From Halomonas sp. YLGW01 (GTDB taxonomy: Bacteria > Pseudomonadota > Gammaproteobacteria > Pseudomonadales > Halomonadaceae), in contig NZ_CP062005.1 of NCBI RefSeq assembly GCF_014840935.1, positions 2,232,001-2,296,000 on the forward strand: DNA of 64,000 nucleotides. The letters are read 5' to 3'. The position numbers and the translations under genes were made by a program. Below are positions 20,975-28,758 of the stretch, piece after piece. Each line of letters begins with the position of its first letter. The first letter of the stretch is position 1. The notes beneath the pieces are model-generated. The model saw only the letters and a program-made list of their open reading frames with translations, was not told where the DNA came from and ran no database searches.

Positions 20975-22021
20975 ATGATAACCCGAAGCCCTGCCAATGT
21001 GCAGATTGCAACCGATCTCGCCTCCTCGCCCGCCTCTCAGCCCGCCTCGCCGGCCTGGCAGCGCCAGCTGGCCGAGGTGATACGCGACCCCGCCGAACTG
21101 TGCCGCCGCCTGGGGCTTGACGACGATGCCCTGCCCGGTGCTCGAGACGGCCATGCGCTGTTCGAGGTGCGCGTTCCCGAGGCCTACCTCTCCCGCATCC
21201 GGCCGGGCGACCCAGGCGACCCTCTGCTGCGTCAGGTCCTGCCGCTGGGCGCCGAGGCCGATACGGTGAACGGCTTCGTCGCCGATCCCCTCGAGGAGGC
21301 CGACCACACCCCGCGCCGTGGGCTGATCCACAAGTACGCCGGCCGCGTGCTGCTGATCGCGAGCCCCGCCTGTGCCATCAACTGCCGCTACTGTTTCCGC
21401 CGGCACTTCCCCTATCAGGAGAACTCGCCCTCCAGGGCGCAGTGGCAGGAGACCCTCGACTACCTTCACGGGGACCCGTCGATCCATGAGGTGATCCTCT
21501 CCGGCGGCGACCCGCTGGCGGCGAGCGATCGCCAGCTCGCCTGGCTGGTCGCACGCCTCGAGGAGATCCCCCACCTCAAGCGGTTACGCATTCATACGCG
21601 CCTGCCAGTGGTGATTCCGGCCCGCATCGACGAGGCGCTGCTCGGCTGGCTGGGCGGCACCCGGCTGCAGAAGGTGGTGGTGCTGCACGCCAACCACGCC
21701 CAGGAGATCGATGACGCCGTGGTGGCAGCCTGTGCGCGACTGAAGGCCGCCGGCGTTACCCTGCTGAATCAGAGCGTGCTGCTGCGCGGCGTCAACGACA
21801 GCGTGGAGGCCTTGGCCGCGCTGTCGGAGCGTCTCTTCGAGGCCGAGGTGCTGCCCTACTACCTCCATGTGCTCGACCCGGTAAGCGGAGCCGCCCACTT
21901 CGACGTGCCCGACGAGGAGGCGCGCGCCCTGGTTACCGCACTGCGAGACCACCTGCCGGGCTTCCTGATGCCGCGACTGGTCCGCGAGGTGCCCGGCGAG
22001 GCCAGCAAGACCCCGCTGTAG
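20975..22021 (+). CDS. epmB: EF-P (R)-beta-lysine 2,3-aminomutase EpmB
   Basis: Radical-SAM, PLP-dependent enzyme that turns (S)-alpha-lysine into (R)-beta-lysine for EF-P. The 348-residue protein has the CxxxCxxC cluster motif CAINCRYC, SGGDPLAASD and the family segment KYAGRVLLIASPAC. The ATG at 20975 is preferred to the GTG six bases upstream. It ends 81 bases before a bidirectional terminator shared with leuA. Confidence 0.95.
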   Translation: MITRSPANVQIATDLASSPASQPASPAWQRQLAEVIRDPAELCRRLGLDDDALPGARDGHALFEVRVPEAYLSRIRPGDPGDPLLRQVLPLGAEADTVNGFVADPLEEADHTPRRGLIHKYAGRVLLIASPACAINCRYCFRRHFPYQENSPSRAQWQETLDYLHGDPSIHEVILSGGDPLAASDRQLAWLVARLEEIPHLKRLRIHTRLPVVIPARIDEALLGWLGGTRLQKVVVLHANHAQEIDDAVVAACARLKAAGVTLLNQSVLLRGVNDSVEALAALSERLFEAEVLPYYLHVLDPVSGAAHFDVPDEEARALVTALRDHLPGFLMPRLVREVPGEASKTPL

Positions 22022-22102
22022 GCCTCGACAGCAGGCCTTGGCCTGCGACAGAGCCTCACCGTACCCGGGACCTCTGATCGATCTTGCACCACCACAAAGA
22101 AA

Positions 22103-22132
22103 CGCCCCCGCGACCTGTCGGTCGCGGGGGCG
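22103..22132. terminator. Bidirectional terminator between epmB and leuA
   Basis: A perfect 13-bp stem CGCCCCCGCGACC / GGTCGCGGGGGCG with a TGTC loop is flanked by ATGTTTTC on the right and, on the other strand, TTTCTTTG. It sits between convergent genes and can serve both. Confidence 0.85.
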
Positions 22133-22212
22133 ATGTTTTCACACGGCTTGTCATGCAAGCCAGCGGCCTCGGCGCCAGTGCCACGCCGAGGCTTCAGTGA
22201 TCACCTCTCAGT

Positions 22213-22254
22213 ACTCACTTCACGACACTCACTTCACGACACTCACTTCACGCC
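22213..22254. repeat. Three tandem 14-bp repeats at the leuA 3' end
   Basis: ACTCACTTCACGAC occurs twice in full (22213-22226, 22227-22240), and a third copy (22241-22254) differs in its second-last base. The third copy holds the last codons and stop of leuA, so the other two look like duplications of the gene's end, each repeating GTG AAG TGA on the minus strand. Confidence 0.85.
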
Positions 22255-23958
22255 GGCCAGGCTCTCGGCGGTGACGTTGGCGGCCGCCGGCTCGTCGGCC
22301 AGGTGGCGGTTGAGCGCGCCCATCACGCCTTTCATGGAGGCGGCGGTGATGCTCTCGTCGATGCCTACGCCGAAGATCGCCTCCTCGCCGACACGCACCT
22401 CGACGTAGGCGATGGCCTCGGCGTCGGCACCCTGCCCGCGGGAGTGCTCGTGGTAGTCGATGATCTCGGCATCCACGCCGTGCGCCACCAGCGCCTTGAT
22501 GAAGGCGGCCAACGGTCCATTGCCCTCGCCACGGATGGTCTGACGCTCACCCTGCTGCTCGATCAGCGCCTCGAGATGCACCCGCGGGCTGTCCGGCTCC
22601 GAGGACAGGCGATGGTTGATCAGGCCATAGGGCGCGTCCTTTTCCAGGTATTCGTCGCGGAAGGCCTGATAGATCATCTGTGAGGTGATCTCGCGACCGG
22701 TGCGATCGGCGACCTCCTGGACCACCTGACTGAACTCGATGGACAGGCGGCGCGGCAGCTCGATGCCGTGCTCCTGCTCGAGCAGGTAGGAGATGCCGCC
22801 CTTGCCGGACTGGCTGTTGACGCGAATCACCGCCTCGTAGCTGCGGCCGACGTCCATCGGATCGATGGGCAGGTAGGGCACCTCCCACACCGCGTCCGGA
22901 TTGTCACGGCGCAGGGCCATGCCCTTCTTGATGGCATCCTGGTGGGAACCGGAGAAGGCCGTGAACACCAGGTCACCAACGTAGGGATGGCGCGGGTGAA
23001 CCGGCAGCTGGTTGCAGTGCTCGACCTCACGCATGATCGGGGTGATGTTGGAGAAGTCGAGCGCCGGGTGCACGCCCTGGGTATAGAGGTTCATGGCCAG
23101 GGTGACGATGTCGACGTTGCCGGTGCGCTCGCCGTTGCCGAACAGGGTGCCCTCGACACGATCGGCGCCCGCCATCACGGTCAGCTCGGCGGCGGCCACG
23201 CCGGTGCCGCGGTCATTATGCGGGTGCACGCTGACGATCAGGTGATCACGATGGCTGATGTGACGGCAGAACCACTCCACCTGATCGGCATAGTTGTTCG
23301 GGGTGGCGCATTCCACGGTCGCCGGCAGGTTGACGATCATCGGCTTCTCGGCGGTGGCGCCGTAGGTGGCCATGACCGCGTCGACGATCTCGACGGCGAA
23401 ATCCATCTCGGTGGTGGTAAACAGCTCCGGCGAGTACTGGAAGGTCCAGTCGGTTTCCGGCGCCTCCTCCATGCGCTGGCGGATCAGGGCGGTGGCATCA
23501 CAGGCGATCTTGATGCAGTCGCTCTTGTCGACATTGAACACCACGCGGCGGAACACCGGATCGGTGGCATTGTAGACGTGCACGATGGCCTTCTTCGCAC
23601 CCTTGAGGGCCTCGAAGGTACGGTCGATCAGATGCGGACGCGCCTGAGTCAGCACCTGGATGGTCACATCGTCCGGCACCAGATCATCCTCGATCAGCTC
23701 GCGGGCAAAATCGAAGTCGATCTGGGAGGCAGACGGGAAGCCGATCTCGATCTGCTTGAAACCGACCTTGACCAGCAGATCGAAGAAACGCTTCTTGCGC
23801 TCGAGATCCATCGGATCGATCAGCGCCTGATTGCCGTCGCGCAGGTCCACGCTGCACCACAGCGGCGGCGTCTCGATACGCCGGCTGGGCCACTGGCGAT
23901 CGGGCAGGTCGACGGCGACGAAGGGACGGTACTTGGTGGACGGGTCGGCGAGCATCAT
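22243..23958 (-). CDS. leuA: 2-isopropylmalate synthase, type II (LeuA2)
   Basis: First committed step of leucine synthesis, condensing acetyl-CoA with 2-oxoisovalerate; usually inhibited by leucine. The 571-residue protein has the type II N-terminus ([20 protein letters not shown], residues 32-51), the catalytic TIM barrel with [18 protein letters not shown], and a C-terminal LeuA dimer regulatory domain. The ATG at 23958, immediately followed by another, has AGGAG 8 bases upstream. It stands alone, far from leuBCD. A leucine-rich leader peptide and a strong hairpin precede it, indicating attenuation control. Confidence 0.96.
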   Translation of the reverse strand: MMLADPSTKYRPFVAVDLPDRQWPSRRIETPPLWCSVDLRDGNQALIDPMDLERKKRFFDLLVKVGFKQIEIGFPSASQIDFDFARELIEDDLVPDDVTIQVLTQARPHLIDRTFEALKGAKKAIVHVYNATDPVFRRVVFNVDKSDCIKIACDATALIRQRMEEAPETDWTFQYSPELFTTTEMDFAVEIVDAVMATYGATAEKPMIVNLPATVECATPNNYADQVEWFCRHISHRDHLIVSVHPHNDRGTGVAAAELTVMAGADRVEGTLFGNGERTGNVDIVTLAMNLYTQGVHPALDFSNITPIMREVEHCNQLPVHPRHPYVGDLVFTAFSGSHQDAIKKGMALRRDNPDAVWEVPYLPIDPMDVGRSYEAVIRVNSQSGKGGISYLLEQEHGIELPRRLSIEFSQVVQEVADRTGREITSQMIYQAFRDEYLEKDAPYGLINHRLSSEPDSPRVHLEALIEQQGERQTIRGEGNGPLAAFIKALVAHGVDAEIIDYHEHSRGQGADAEAIAYVEVRVGEEAIFGVGIDESITAASMKGVMGALNRHLADEPAAANVTAESLAGVK

Positions 23959-24003
23959 GGCGTGAACTCCTGGCGCGGGGCGAGTGATGGCGTGTACATA
24001 CGA

Positions 24004-24039
24004 CGACGCCCCGGCTGCGAAGAGCAGGCCGGGGCGTCG
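24004..24039 (-). promoter_or_regulatory. Strong hairpin in the leuA leader
   Basis: A perfect 12-bp stem, CGACGCCCCGGC / GCCGGGGCGTCG, with a 12-base loop lies 45 bases before the leuA start. It is the strongest structure in the leader, but TCGTATG follows on the leuA strand instead of a U-run. It could be a Rho-assisted attenuator or a block near the ribosome site. A smaller 7-bp hairpin (24187-24203) follows the leader peptide directly. Confidence 0.5.
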
Positions 24040-24212
24040 GTCGGGGAAAATCGGCAAATGGCGGATACGCGGCGATAGCCTCGAGGGTCGCAGACCCGGG
24101 ACACCGCGGTGACGCATACGCTTGACGACATGTGACTGGTGGACATCTTGCTACCTCAACAACCTGAACGATCTCGACTCGAGAATGCGACGCACGGCGT
24201 CGCCCGGCGGGC

Positions 24213-24272
24213 TCAAAGGCCGGCTAGTAGTAGTCGTAGATCTAGGCGGAGTGCAGAAGAAGTCGTGTTCAT
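24213..24272 (-). CDS. leuL: Leucine-rich leader peptide of leuA
   Basis: A 19-codon frame, MNTTSSALRLDLRLLLAGL, lies 254 bases upstream of leuA in the same direction. Seven of 19 residues are leucine, five encoded by the rare CTA codon, with three CTA in a row. This is the hallmark of ribosome-mediated attenuation, as in enterobacterial leuL. A second in-frame ATG at 24278 would add two residues. No clear ribosome site is seen. A consensus TTGACA lies at 24302-24307 at the end of the channel gene; a promoter there would start transcription almost at the leader ATG, so leaderless translation is possible. Confidence 0.8.
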   Translation of the reverse strand: MNTTSSALRLDLRLLLAGL

Positions 24273-24307
24273 AGGCATAGCAAATCAGCCCGGGGCGCCC
24301 TTGTCAA

Positions 24308-25135
24308 CTAGCGCTCTCGGGACAGCCCCTCCTCGAGGCGGGCGATCTGCTCGCTCAGGGCCCTGACATCGTGGCGCAGGGCATGCAGCTCGCCCGCTTC
24401 GCCGGTCCCCGTCTCGATCTCCATCTGAACACTTTCTTTTTGCATCACGTCCAGCACGATGCCGATCATCATGTTGAGGAAGATAAAGGCGGTCAGGAAG
24501 ATGAAGGTCAGGTAGTACAGCCAGCTCCAGGCGTGCAACTCCTGGGTGGCGTACATGACATCGGTCCAGTCCTCGAAGGTGGCGATGCGAAACAGCGTCA
24601 GCATGGCGACGGAGATGTTGTCCCACAGGAAGGGGTCGACCTCGTGAAAGAGGAAGCTACCGAGGGCCGCATAGATGTAGAAGATGATGAACATCAGCAG
24701 GGCCACGTAGCCCATGCGAGGGATCGACTTGATCAGCGCTGCCAGCAGAATGCGCAGTTCGGGAATCAGCGACACCAGGCGCAGCACCCGGAAGACCCGC
24801 AGCAGGCGCGCCAGCAACACCATTTCCGAGTCGTCCAGCGGGATCAGACTCGCCGCGACGATCAGGGTATCGAAGATGTTCCAGCCGCTGCGGAAGAAGT
24901 CTCTCACCGAGCGCTCGGCGGCCAGGCGGATCAGGATCTCGGCGAGGAAGAAGAGCGTCACTGCCCAGTCGAAGTAGTAGAGCGCCTGCTCGAAACGACT
25001 GGTCTGTTCCTCATAGGTCTTGGCGCCGATCAGCAGGGCCGAGACGATGATGATGGCGATCACGCAGGTCTCGAACAGCTTGTTGGCGCGCAGGCGCTCG
25101 AAGCGGGCCTGCCAGGTGTTGAAGGGCTCACTCAT
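24308..25135 (-). CDS. Voltage-gated cation channel of the bacterial NaChBac/NavAb family
   Basis: A single-domain six-transmembrane channel of 275 residues, expected to be tetrameric in the inner membrane. S1-S3 cover about residues 22-100. S4 is at about 105-125 with R110, R113, R116 and R119 at every third position. S5 is about 140-163, the pore loop about 175-192, and S6 about 204-232. The selectivity filter reads TFEDWTD (186-192), not the sodium-type TLESWSM of NavAb. The C-terminal 30 residues form a heptad coiled coil that would hold the tetramer. It stands alone between the leu leader and a divergent cyclase gene. Ion selectivity is not known from sequence alone. Confidence 0.88.
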   Translation of the reverse strand: MSEPFNTWQARFERLRANKLFETCVIAIIIVSALLIGAKTYEEQTSRFEQALYYFDWAVTLFFLAEILIRLAAERSVRDFFRSGWNIFDTLIVAASLIPLDDSEMVLLARLLRVFRVLRLVSLIPELRILLAALIKSIPRMGYVALLMFIIFYIYAALGSFLFHEVDPFLWDNISVAMLTLFRIATFEDWTDVMYATQELHAWSWLYYLTFIFLTAFIFLNMMIGIVLDVMQKESVQMEIETGTGEAGELHALRHDVRALSEQIARLEEGLSRER

Positions 25136-25276
25136 CGGGGGATTCCAGCTCAGGTCTCACGGGAGGCCGCCCGGTCGGACCCGAGCGGCAAGCGCCCGAG
25201 AGGATAGCACGACATGGCCGCTCACTAACGACGGCGACCAGGCATCTGCTATCGTCGAGCCATATCATACGGCAGT

Positions 25277-27052
25277 ATGAAGATAGCGCGTCTGTCTGTT
25301 GCCTTCCCTCATGAGCGGGCACCGACGACGACCGAACATCACGACTCCGCGAGTTCGCCCATGACGCCCGATGCCTGGCTCGTTCACGCCGCCGCCCTCC
25401 ACGACGATGTCTACCTGCTGCTCGACGAACGGCTGCAGGTCACCCGCCAGCTGGGCCACCTGCCCGAGGGCCCCGCCGAGCCGTTGCCCGAGACGGCACT
25501 CAGCGCCTGTGTCGCCCCCGAGAGCGCAGAGGCCCTGGAGACCACCCTGTCGAGCCTACTGGCCGAGCGCCAGTCCGGAGAGATCACGACCCGATGGCCT
25601 GATGGCAGCCAGACCCTCTGGCGCGCCGCCCCTGCCGCCACCGCGGGGGTGGTGTTGAGTCGGGTACGAAGCCAGCGGGCACCGTCGGAGGGTGGTGCCC
25701 TGATGTCGATGGTCGATGCGCTGCCGATGATGGTGGCGAGCGTCGATGCCGAGCTGCGCTACCGTTTCGTCAATGCCAGCTACGAGAACTTCTTCGGCCA
25801 CTCCCGGGACGCCCTTCGGGGCCGGCATATCGAGACGATCCTCGGCGAGGCCGCCCTGAACCGGCTGATACCGATCTACGAGCGGGTCCTGGCCGGCGAG
25901 CAAATGCAATTCGAGGAGGCCCTGCCCCTGAGAGACGGCAGCACCATGGAATGCCGAATCCAGTACGTGCCGGACAGGGCGCCGGACGGCCGCGTGACGG
26001 GCTTCTTCGCGGCCATCGAGGACGTCAGCGAGTATGGAGCGACCATCCGGCTGCTTAAGCAGGTGCACCACATCGTTCACGACACCCCCATCGAGCATGA
26101 AGGCACCGTCGATGAACTCCTGACCCTGGCGCTGGACTACCTGGGCCTCGAGATCGGCATCATCAGCCAGGTCAGTGGTGACACCTACACGGTGCGCCAT
26201 GTCGTCAGCCAGCACCCCGATCTCAAGGCCGGGACCCAGCTTCCTCTGGGAGACACCTTCTGCTGCCTGACGCTCCAGGCCGATGGCGTGCTGGGCACCG
26301 TTCGGGCCGGCGAGCACCCGCTGTTCCGGGGCCATCCCTGCTATCGCCACTTTCCGCTGGAAAGCTACATCGGCGTGCCCCTGATCATCGATGGCGGTGT
26401 CTGGGGCACCCTCAACTTCTCGAGCACCGAACCGCGCCGGGCTCCCTTCAACGAGCTGGAGAACGAGCTGGTGAGGCTGGTCGCCAGCGCCGCCGAACAC
26501 CTGATTGCCGCCCAGCTGCAGGCCAGCCGCTGGGCGCACGAGCGGGAACACATCACCAGCCTGGCCTTCACCGATGCCCTGACGGGCCTGCCCAACCGGG
26601 CGGCGCTCGATGAGCAGCTCGACACAGTGGCGGCTCAGGGCACCATGCACGACCACCAGTCAAGCGTCGCCATCATCGACATCGACCACTTCAAACGGGT
26701 CAATGACAACCACGGTCACGACATCGGCGACCGGGTCCTGCGAGCCCTGGCCGGCCGGCTGGCGCAGACGGTACGCGACGGCGATGTCATCGGGCGACTC
26801 GGCGGCGAGGAGTTCATGGTCATCATGAGCGACACCTCTCTCGAGGCCGCCACGGACATTGCCGAACGCCTGAGGCAGGCTATCCAGACCATGCGCGTGC
26901 CCATGGGCGATCAGGCGCCGCTCGCCATCACGATCAGCCTGGGCGTCACCGTTACCCGCCCCGATGACACCCCGGAGCAGATTTACCGGCGCGCCGACCG
27001 CGCCCTCTATGCCGCCAAGCATCAAGGACGCAACCGGGTCGAGGTCCGATAA
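25277..27052 (+). CDS. Diguanylate cyclase with PAS and GAF sensor domains
   Basis: Predicted to make cyclic di-GMP from two GTP. The 591-residue protein has no membrane segment. After a poorly conserved N-terminal 140 residues comes a PAS domain (about 145-255, RYRFVNASYENFFGHSRD), then GAF (about 260-415, with ESYIGVPLIIDGGVWGTLNFSS), then GGDEF (about 425-590, FTDALTGLPNR, DIDHFKRVNDNHGH, signature GGEEF at 509-513). The signature is active-type. The start is uncertain: ATG at 25277 or ATG at 25361, neither with a good ribosome site. Signal unknown. Confidence 0.88.
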   Translation: MKIARLSVAFPHERAPTTTEHHDSASSPMTPDAWLVHAAALHDDVYLLLDERLQVTRQLGHLPEGPAEPLPETALSACVAPESAEALETTLSSLLAERQSGEITTRWPDGSQTLWRAAPAATAGVVLSRVRSQRAPSEGGALMSMVDALPMMVASVDAELRYRFVNASYENFFGHSRDALRGRHIETILGEAALNRLIPIYERVLAGEQMQFEEALPLRDGSTMECRIQYVPDRAPDGRVTGFFAAIEDVSEYGATIRLLKQVHHIVHDTPIEHEGTVDELLTLALDYLGLEIGIISQVSGDTYTVRHVVSQHPDLKAGTQLPLGDTFCCLTLQADGVLGTVRAGEHPLFRGHPCYRHFPLESYIGVPLIIDGGVWGTLNFSSTEPRRAPFNELENELVRLVASAAEHLIAAQLQASRWAHEREHITSLAFTDALTGLPNRAALDEQLDTVAAQGTMHDHQSSVAIIDIDHFKRVNDNHGHDIGDRVLRALAGRLAQTVRDGDVIGRLGGEEFMVIMSDTSLEAATDIAERLRQAIQTMRVPMGDQAPLAITISLGVTVTRPDDTPEQIYRRADRALYAAKHQGRNRVEVR

Positions 27053-27070
27053 TCATCCCCTCAACGACAA

Positions 27071-27097
27071 GGCCCCCGCTCGATTAGAGCGAGGGCC
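27071..27097. terminator. Hairpin between the cyclase gene and the TIGR02647 gene
   Basis: An 11-bp stem with one mismatch (GGCCCCCGCTC with GAGCGAGGGCC) and a GATTA loop starts 18 bases after the cyclase stop codon. The flanking T content is modest on both strands. Confidence 0.5.
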
Positions 27098-27156
27098 AAG
27101 TTGACCAGTCCGAGTGCCAGTGCAACTAACTAGTTGGTCAGCACGAGAAGGTCGCG

Positions 27157-27414
27157 TCAGCTGGCGAGCGTCTCCGTGGTGAGAATGGTCAGCAGGTCCT
27201 GGGCATGCTGAGCAGCATCGTGACCGAGGCTCGTCAGATAGCCCCCATCGTCCTGGGTGATCAGCCCCTTGTCGTGAAGCCGACGGGTCGCGGCGATGGC
27301 CTCGGGCGCGGCGTTCGAATGCACCTTGATGCCTTCCTGGGTCGTGGACAGGTTGAACAGACCAAGGATCTTCACTTCCTCGAACAGCTCCGGCGAAAAA
27401 TGAGATGTCGGCAT
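27157..27414 (-). CDS. Small conserved protein of the TIGR02647 type
   Basis: An 85-residue soluble protein of unknown function. The sequence ELFEEVKILGLFNLSTTQEGIKVH, followed by RRLHDKGLITQDDGGYLTSLGHDAA, matches my memory of the gammaproteobacterial family TIGR02647. The second half resembles a winged helix (helix, then GLI-x-GGYLT wing-like hairpin), so nucleic-acid binding is conceivable but unproven. It lies 78 bases downstream of serB on the same strand and could be its last operon member. Confidence 0.75.
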   Translation of the reverse strand: MPTSHFSPELFEEVKILGLFNLSTTQEGIKVHSNAAPEAIAATRRLHDKGLITQDDGGYLTSLGHDAAQHAQDLLTILTTETLAS

Positions 27415-27492
27415 GGCGTCCTCGCGATTCTCGTTATGTGGGCAAAGCGCGCCTCAGGCGGGCAGGCCTCCTGACCCTAGCCCGCCTGGCCG

Positions 27493-28746
27493 TCATTCAC
27501 CAGCGGTCGCGTCAACGGGGGCGTCCTCCAGGTCGCTCTGGCGATAGCCGATCAGATAGAGCACCGCATCGAGCCCCAGGGTCGAGATCGAGTGATTGGC
27601 CTGCTCACGCACCAGCGGCTTGGCCCGGAAGGCGATGCCGAGTCCCGCGGTGGCCAGCATCTTCAGATCATTGGCACCGTCGCCCACCGCGATGGTCTGC
27701 TCCAGCGAAAGCCCCTCGCGGCTGGCGATCTCGCGCAGCAGATACGCCTTGCGTTCGGCATCGAGGATCGGCTCACGCACCTCGCCGGTGACCTTGCCGT
27801 CCTCGATCAGGAGCTCGTTGGCATGCACCTCGTCGAAGCCGAGCTTCTGCTGCAGGTAGTGCGCGAAGTAGGTGAAGCCGCCGGAGAGGATGGCGGTGCG
27901 ATAGCCGAGGCGCTTGAGGTGATGCATCAGCCGCTCGACGCCATCCATCAACGGAAGATTCTCGGCGATGTCGGCGAGCACCGACTCGTCGAGGCCCTTG
28001 AGCTTGCTCATGCGCTCACGAAAGCTCTGCTGGAAGTCCAGCTCCCCACGCATCGCCCGCTCGGTGACCGCGGCGACCTCATCGCCTACGCCGTGGCGGC
28101 GCGCCAGCTCGTCGATCACCTCAGTCTGGATCAGCGTCGAGTCCATATCGAAGCACACCAGGCGGCGATGGCGCCGCCATATCGAGTCCTCCTGGATGGC
28201 GATGTCGACGCCGTGCATGGCGCCCAGTGCCAGGGCCTTCTCGCGCAAGGCCGGCAGGTCGACCTCCTCGCCGCGCAGCCAGCACTCGACGCAGGCCCCC
28301 ATGGGATGGCGATCATCGCCTTCCCCGGCCACGCCACCATCCAGCGGCTCGCGGCCGGAGAGCCGATGGATCAGCTCGACGGTCAGGCCATGCTCGGCGG
28401 TCAGCGCGCCGACCTCGGCGAGAATGCCCGCCGGCAGATGTGGCGCCAGCAGGGTCAGGATCAGCCGCGGCTGACTCTCCTGAGTGCTCCAGCGCTGATA
28501 GTCCTCGGCGCCGACCTGCACCGCCTGAACATCGAGCCCCAGGGCATCGCCCGCCTCACCGAGGATCGCCTCCAGGTCGCTGTCATGATCGAGCCCGACC
28601 AGCGCCTCCAGCGAGAGGATGTCGAAGGTCACGCTCTGGTTGATGTCCAGAAGGCGCGCCCCGGCCCGGGCCAGCGCGCGGCCGAGGCCCGAGAGCTGGC
28701 CGGGATGGGCCTGGCCCGTGGCGCGAATCAAGAGTCGTCGTGTCAT
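27493..28746 (-). CDS. serB: Phosphoserine phosphatase SerB
   Basis: Last step of serine synthesis. The 417-residue protein has two N-terminal ACT-like regulatory modules (about 1-170) and a C-terminal HAD phosphatase (about 190-400) with motif I DMDSTLIQTEVIDE, motif II SGGFT, and motif III/IV VGDGANDLKML. The N-terminal part is longer than in E. coli SerB and of the pseudomonad type. It lies 12 bases after parC in the same direction, so it may be cotranscribed. Confidence 0.95.
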   Translation of the reverse strand: MTRRLLIRATGQAHPGQLSGLGRALARAGARLLDINQSVTFDILSLEALVGLDHDSDLEAILGEAGDALGLDVQAVQVGAEDYQRWSTQESQPRLILTLLAPHLPAGILAEVGALTAEHGLTVELIHRLSGREPLDGGVAGEGDDRHPMGACVECWLRGEEVDLPALREKALALGAMHGVDIAIQEDSIWRRHRRLVCFDMDSTLIQTEVIDELARRHGVGDEVAAVTERAMRGELDFQQSFRERMSKLKGLDESVLADIAENLPLMDGVERLMHHLKRLGYRTAILSGGFTYFAHYLQQKLGFDEVHANELLIEDGKVTGEVREPILDAERKAYLLREIASREGLSLEQTIAVGDGANDLKMLATAGLGIAFRAKPLVREQANHSISTLGLDAVLYLIGYRQSDLEDAPVDATAGE

Positions 28747-28758
28747 GGGAGCCTTCCC

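Noticed and set aside
22213-22254. Short repeats considered as a CRISPR array
   Set aside because: Units of 14 bp are directly adjacent with no spacers.
23955-24146. A 63-codon frame between the leu leader peptide and leuA
   Set aside because: Few leucines, no ribosome site, and it overlaps the leuA start; the 19-residue frame upstream is the better leader peptide.
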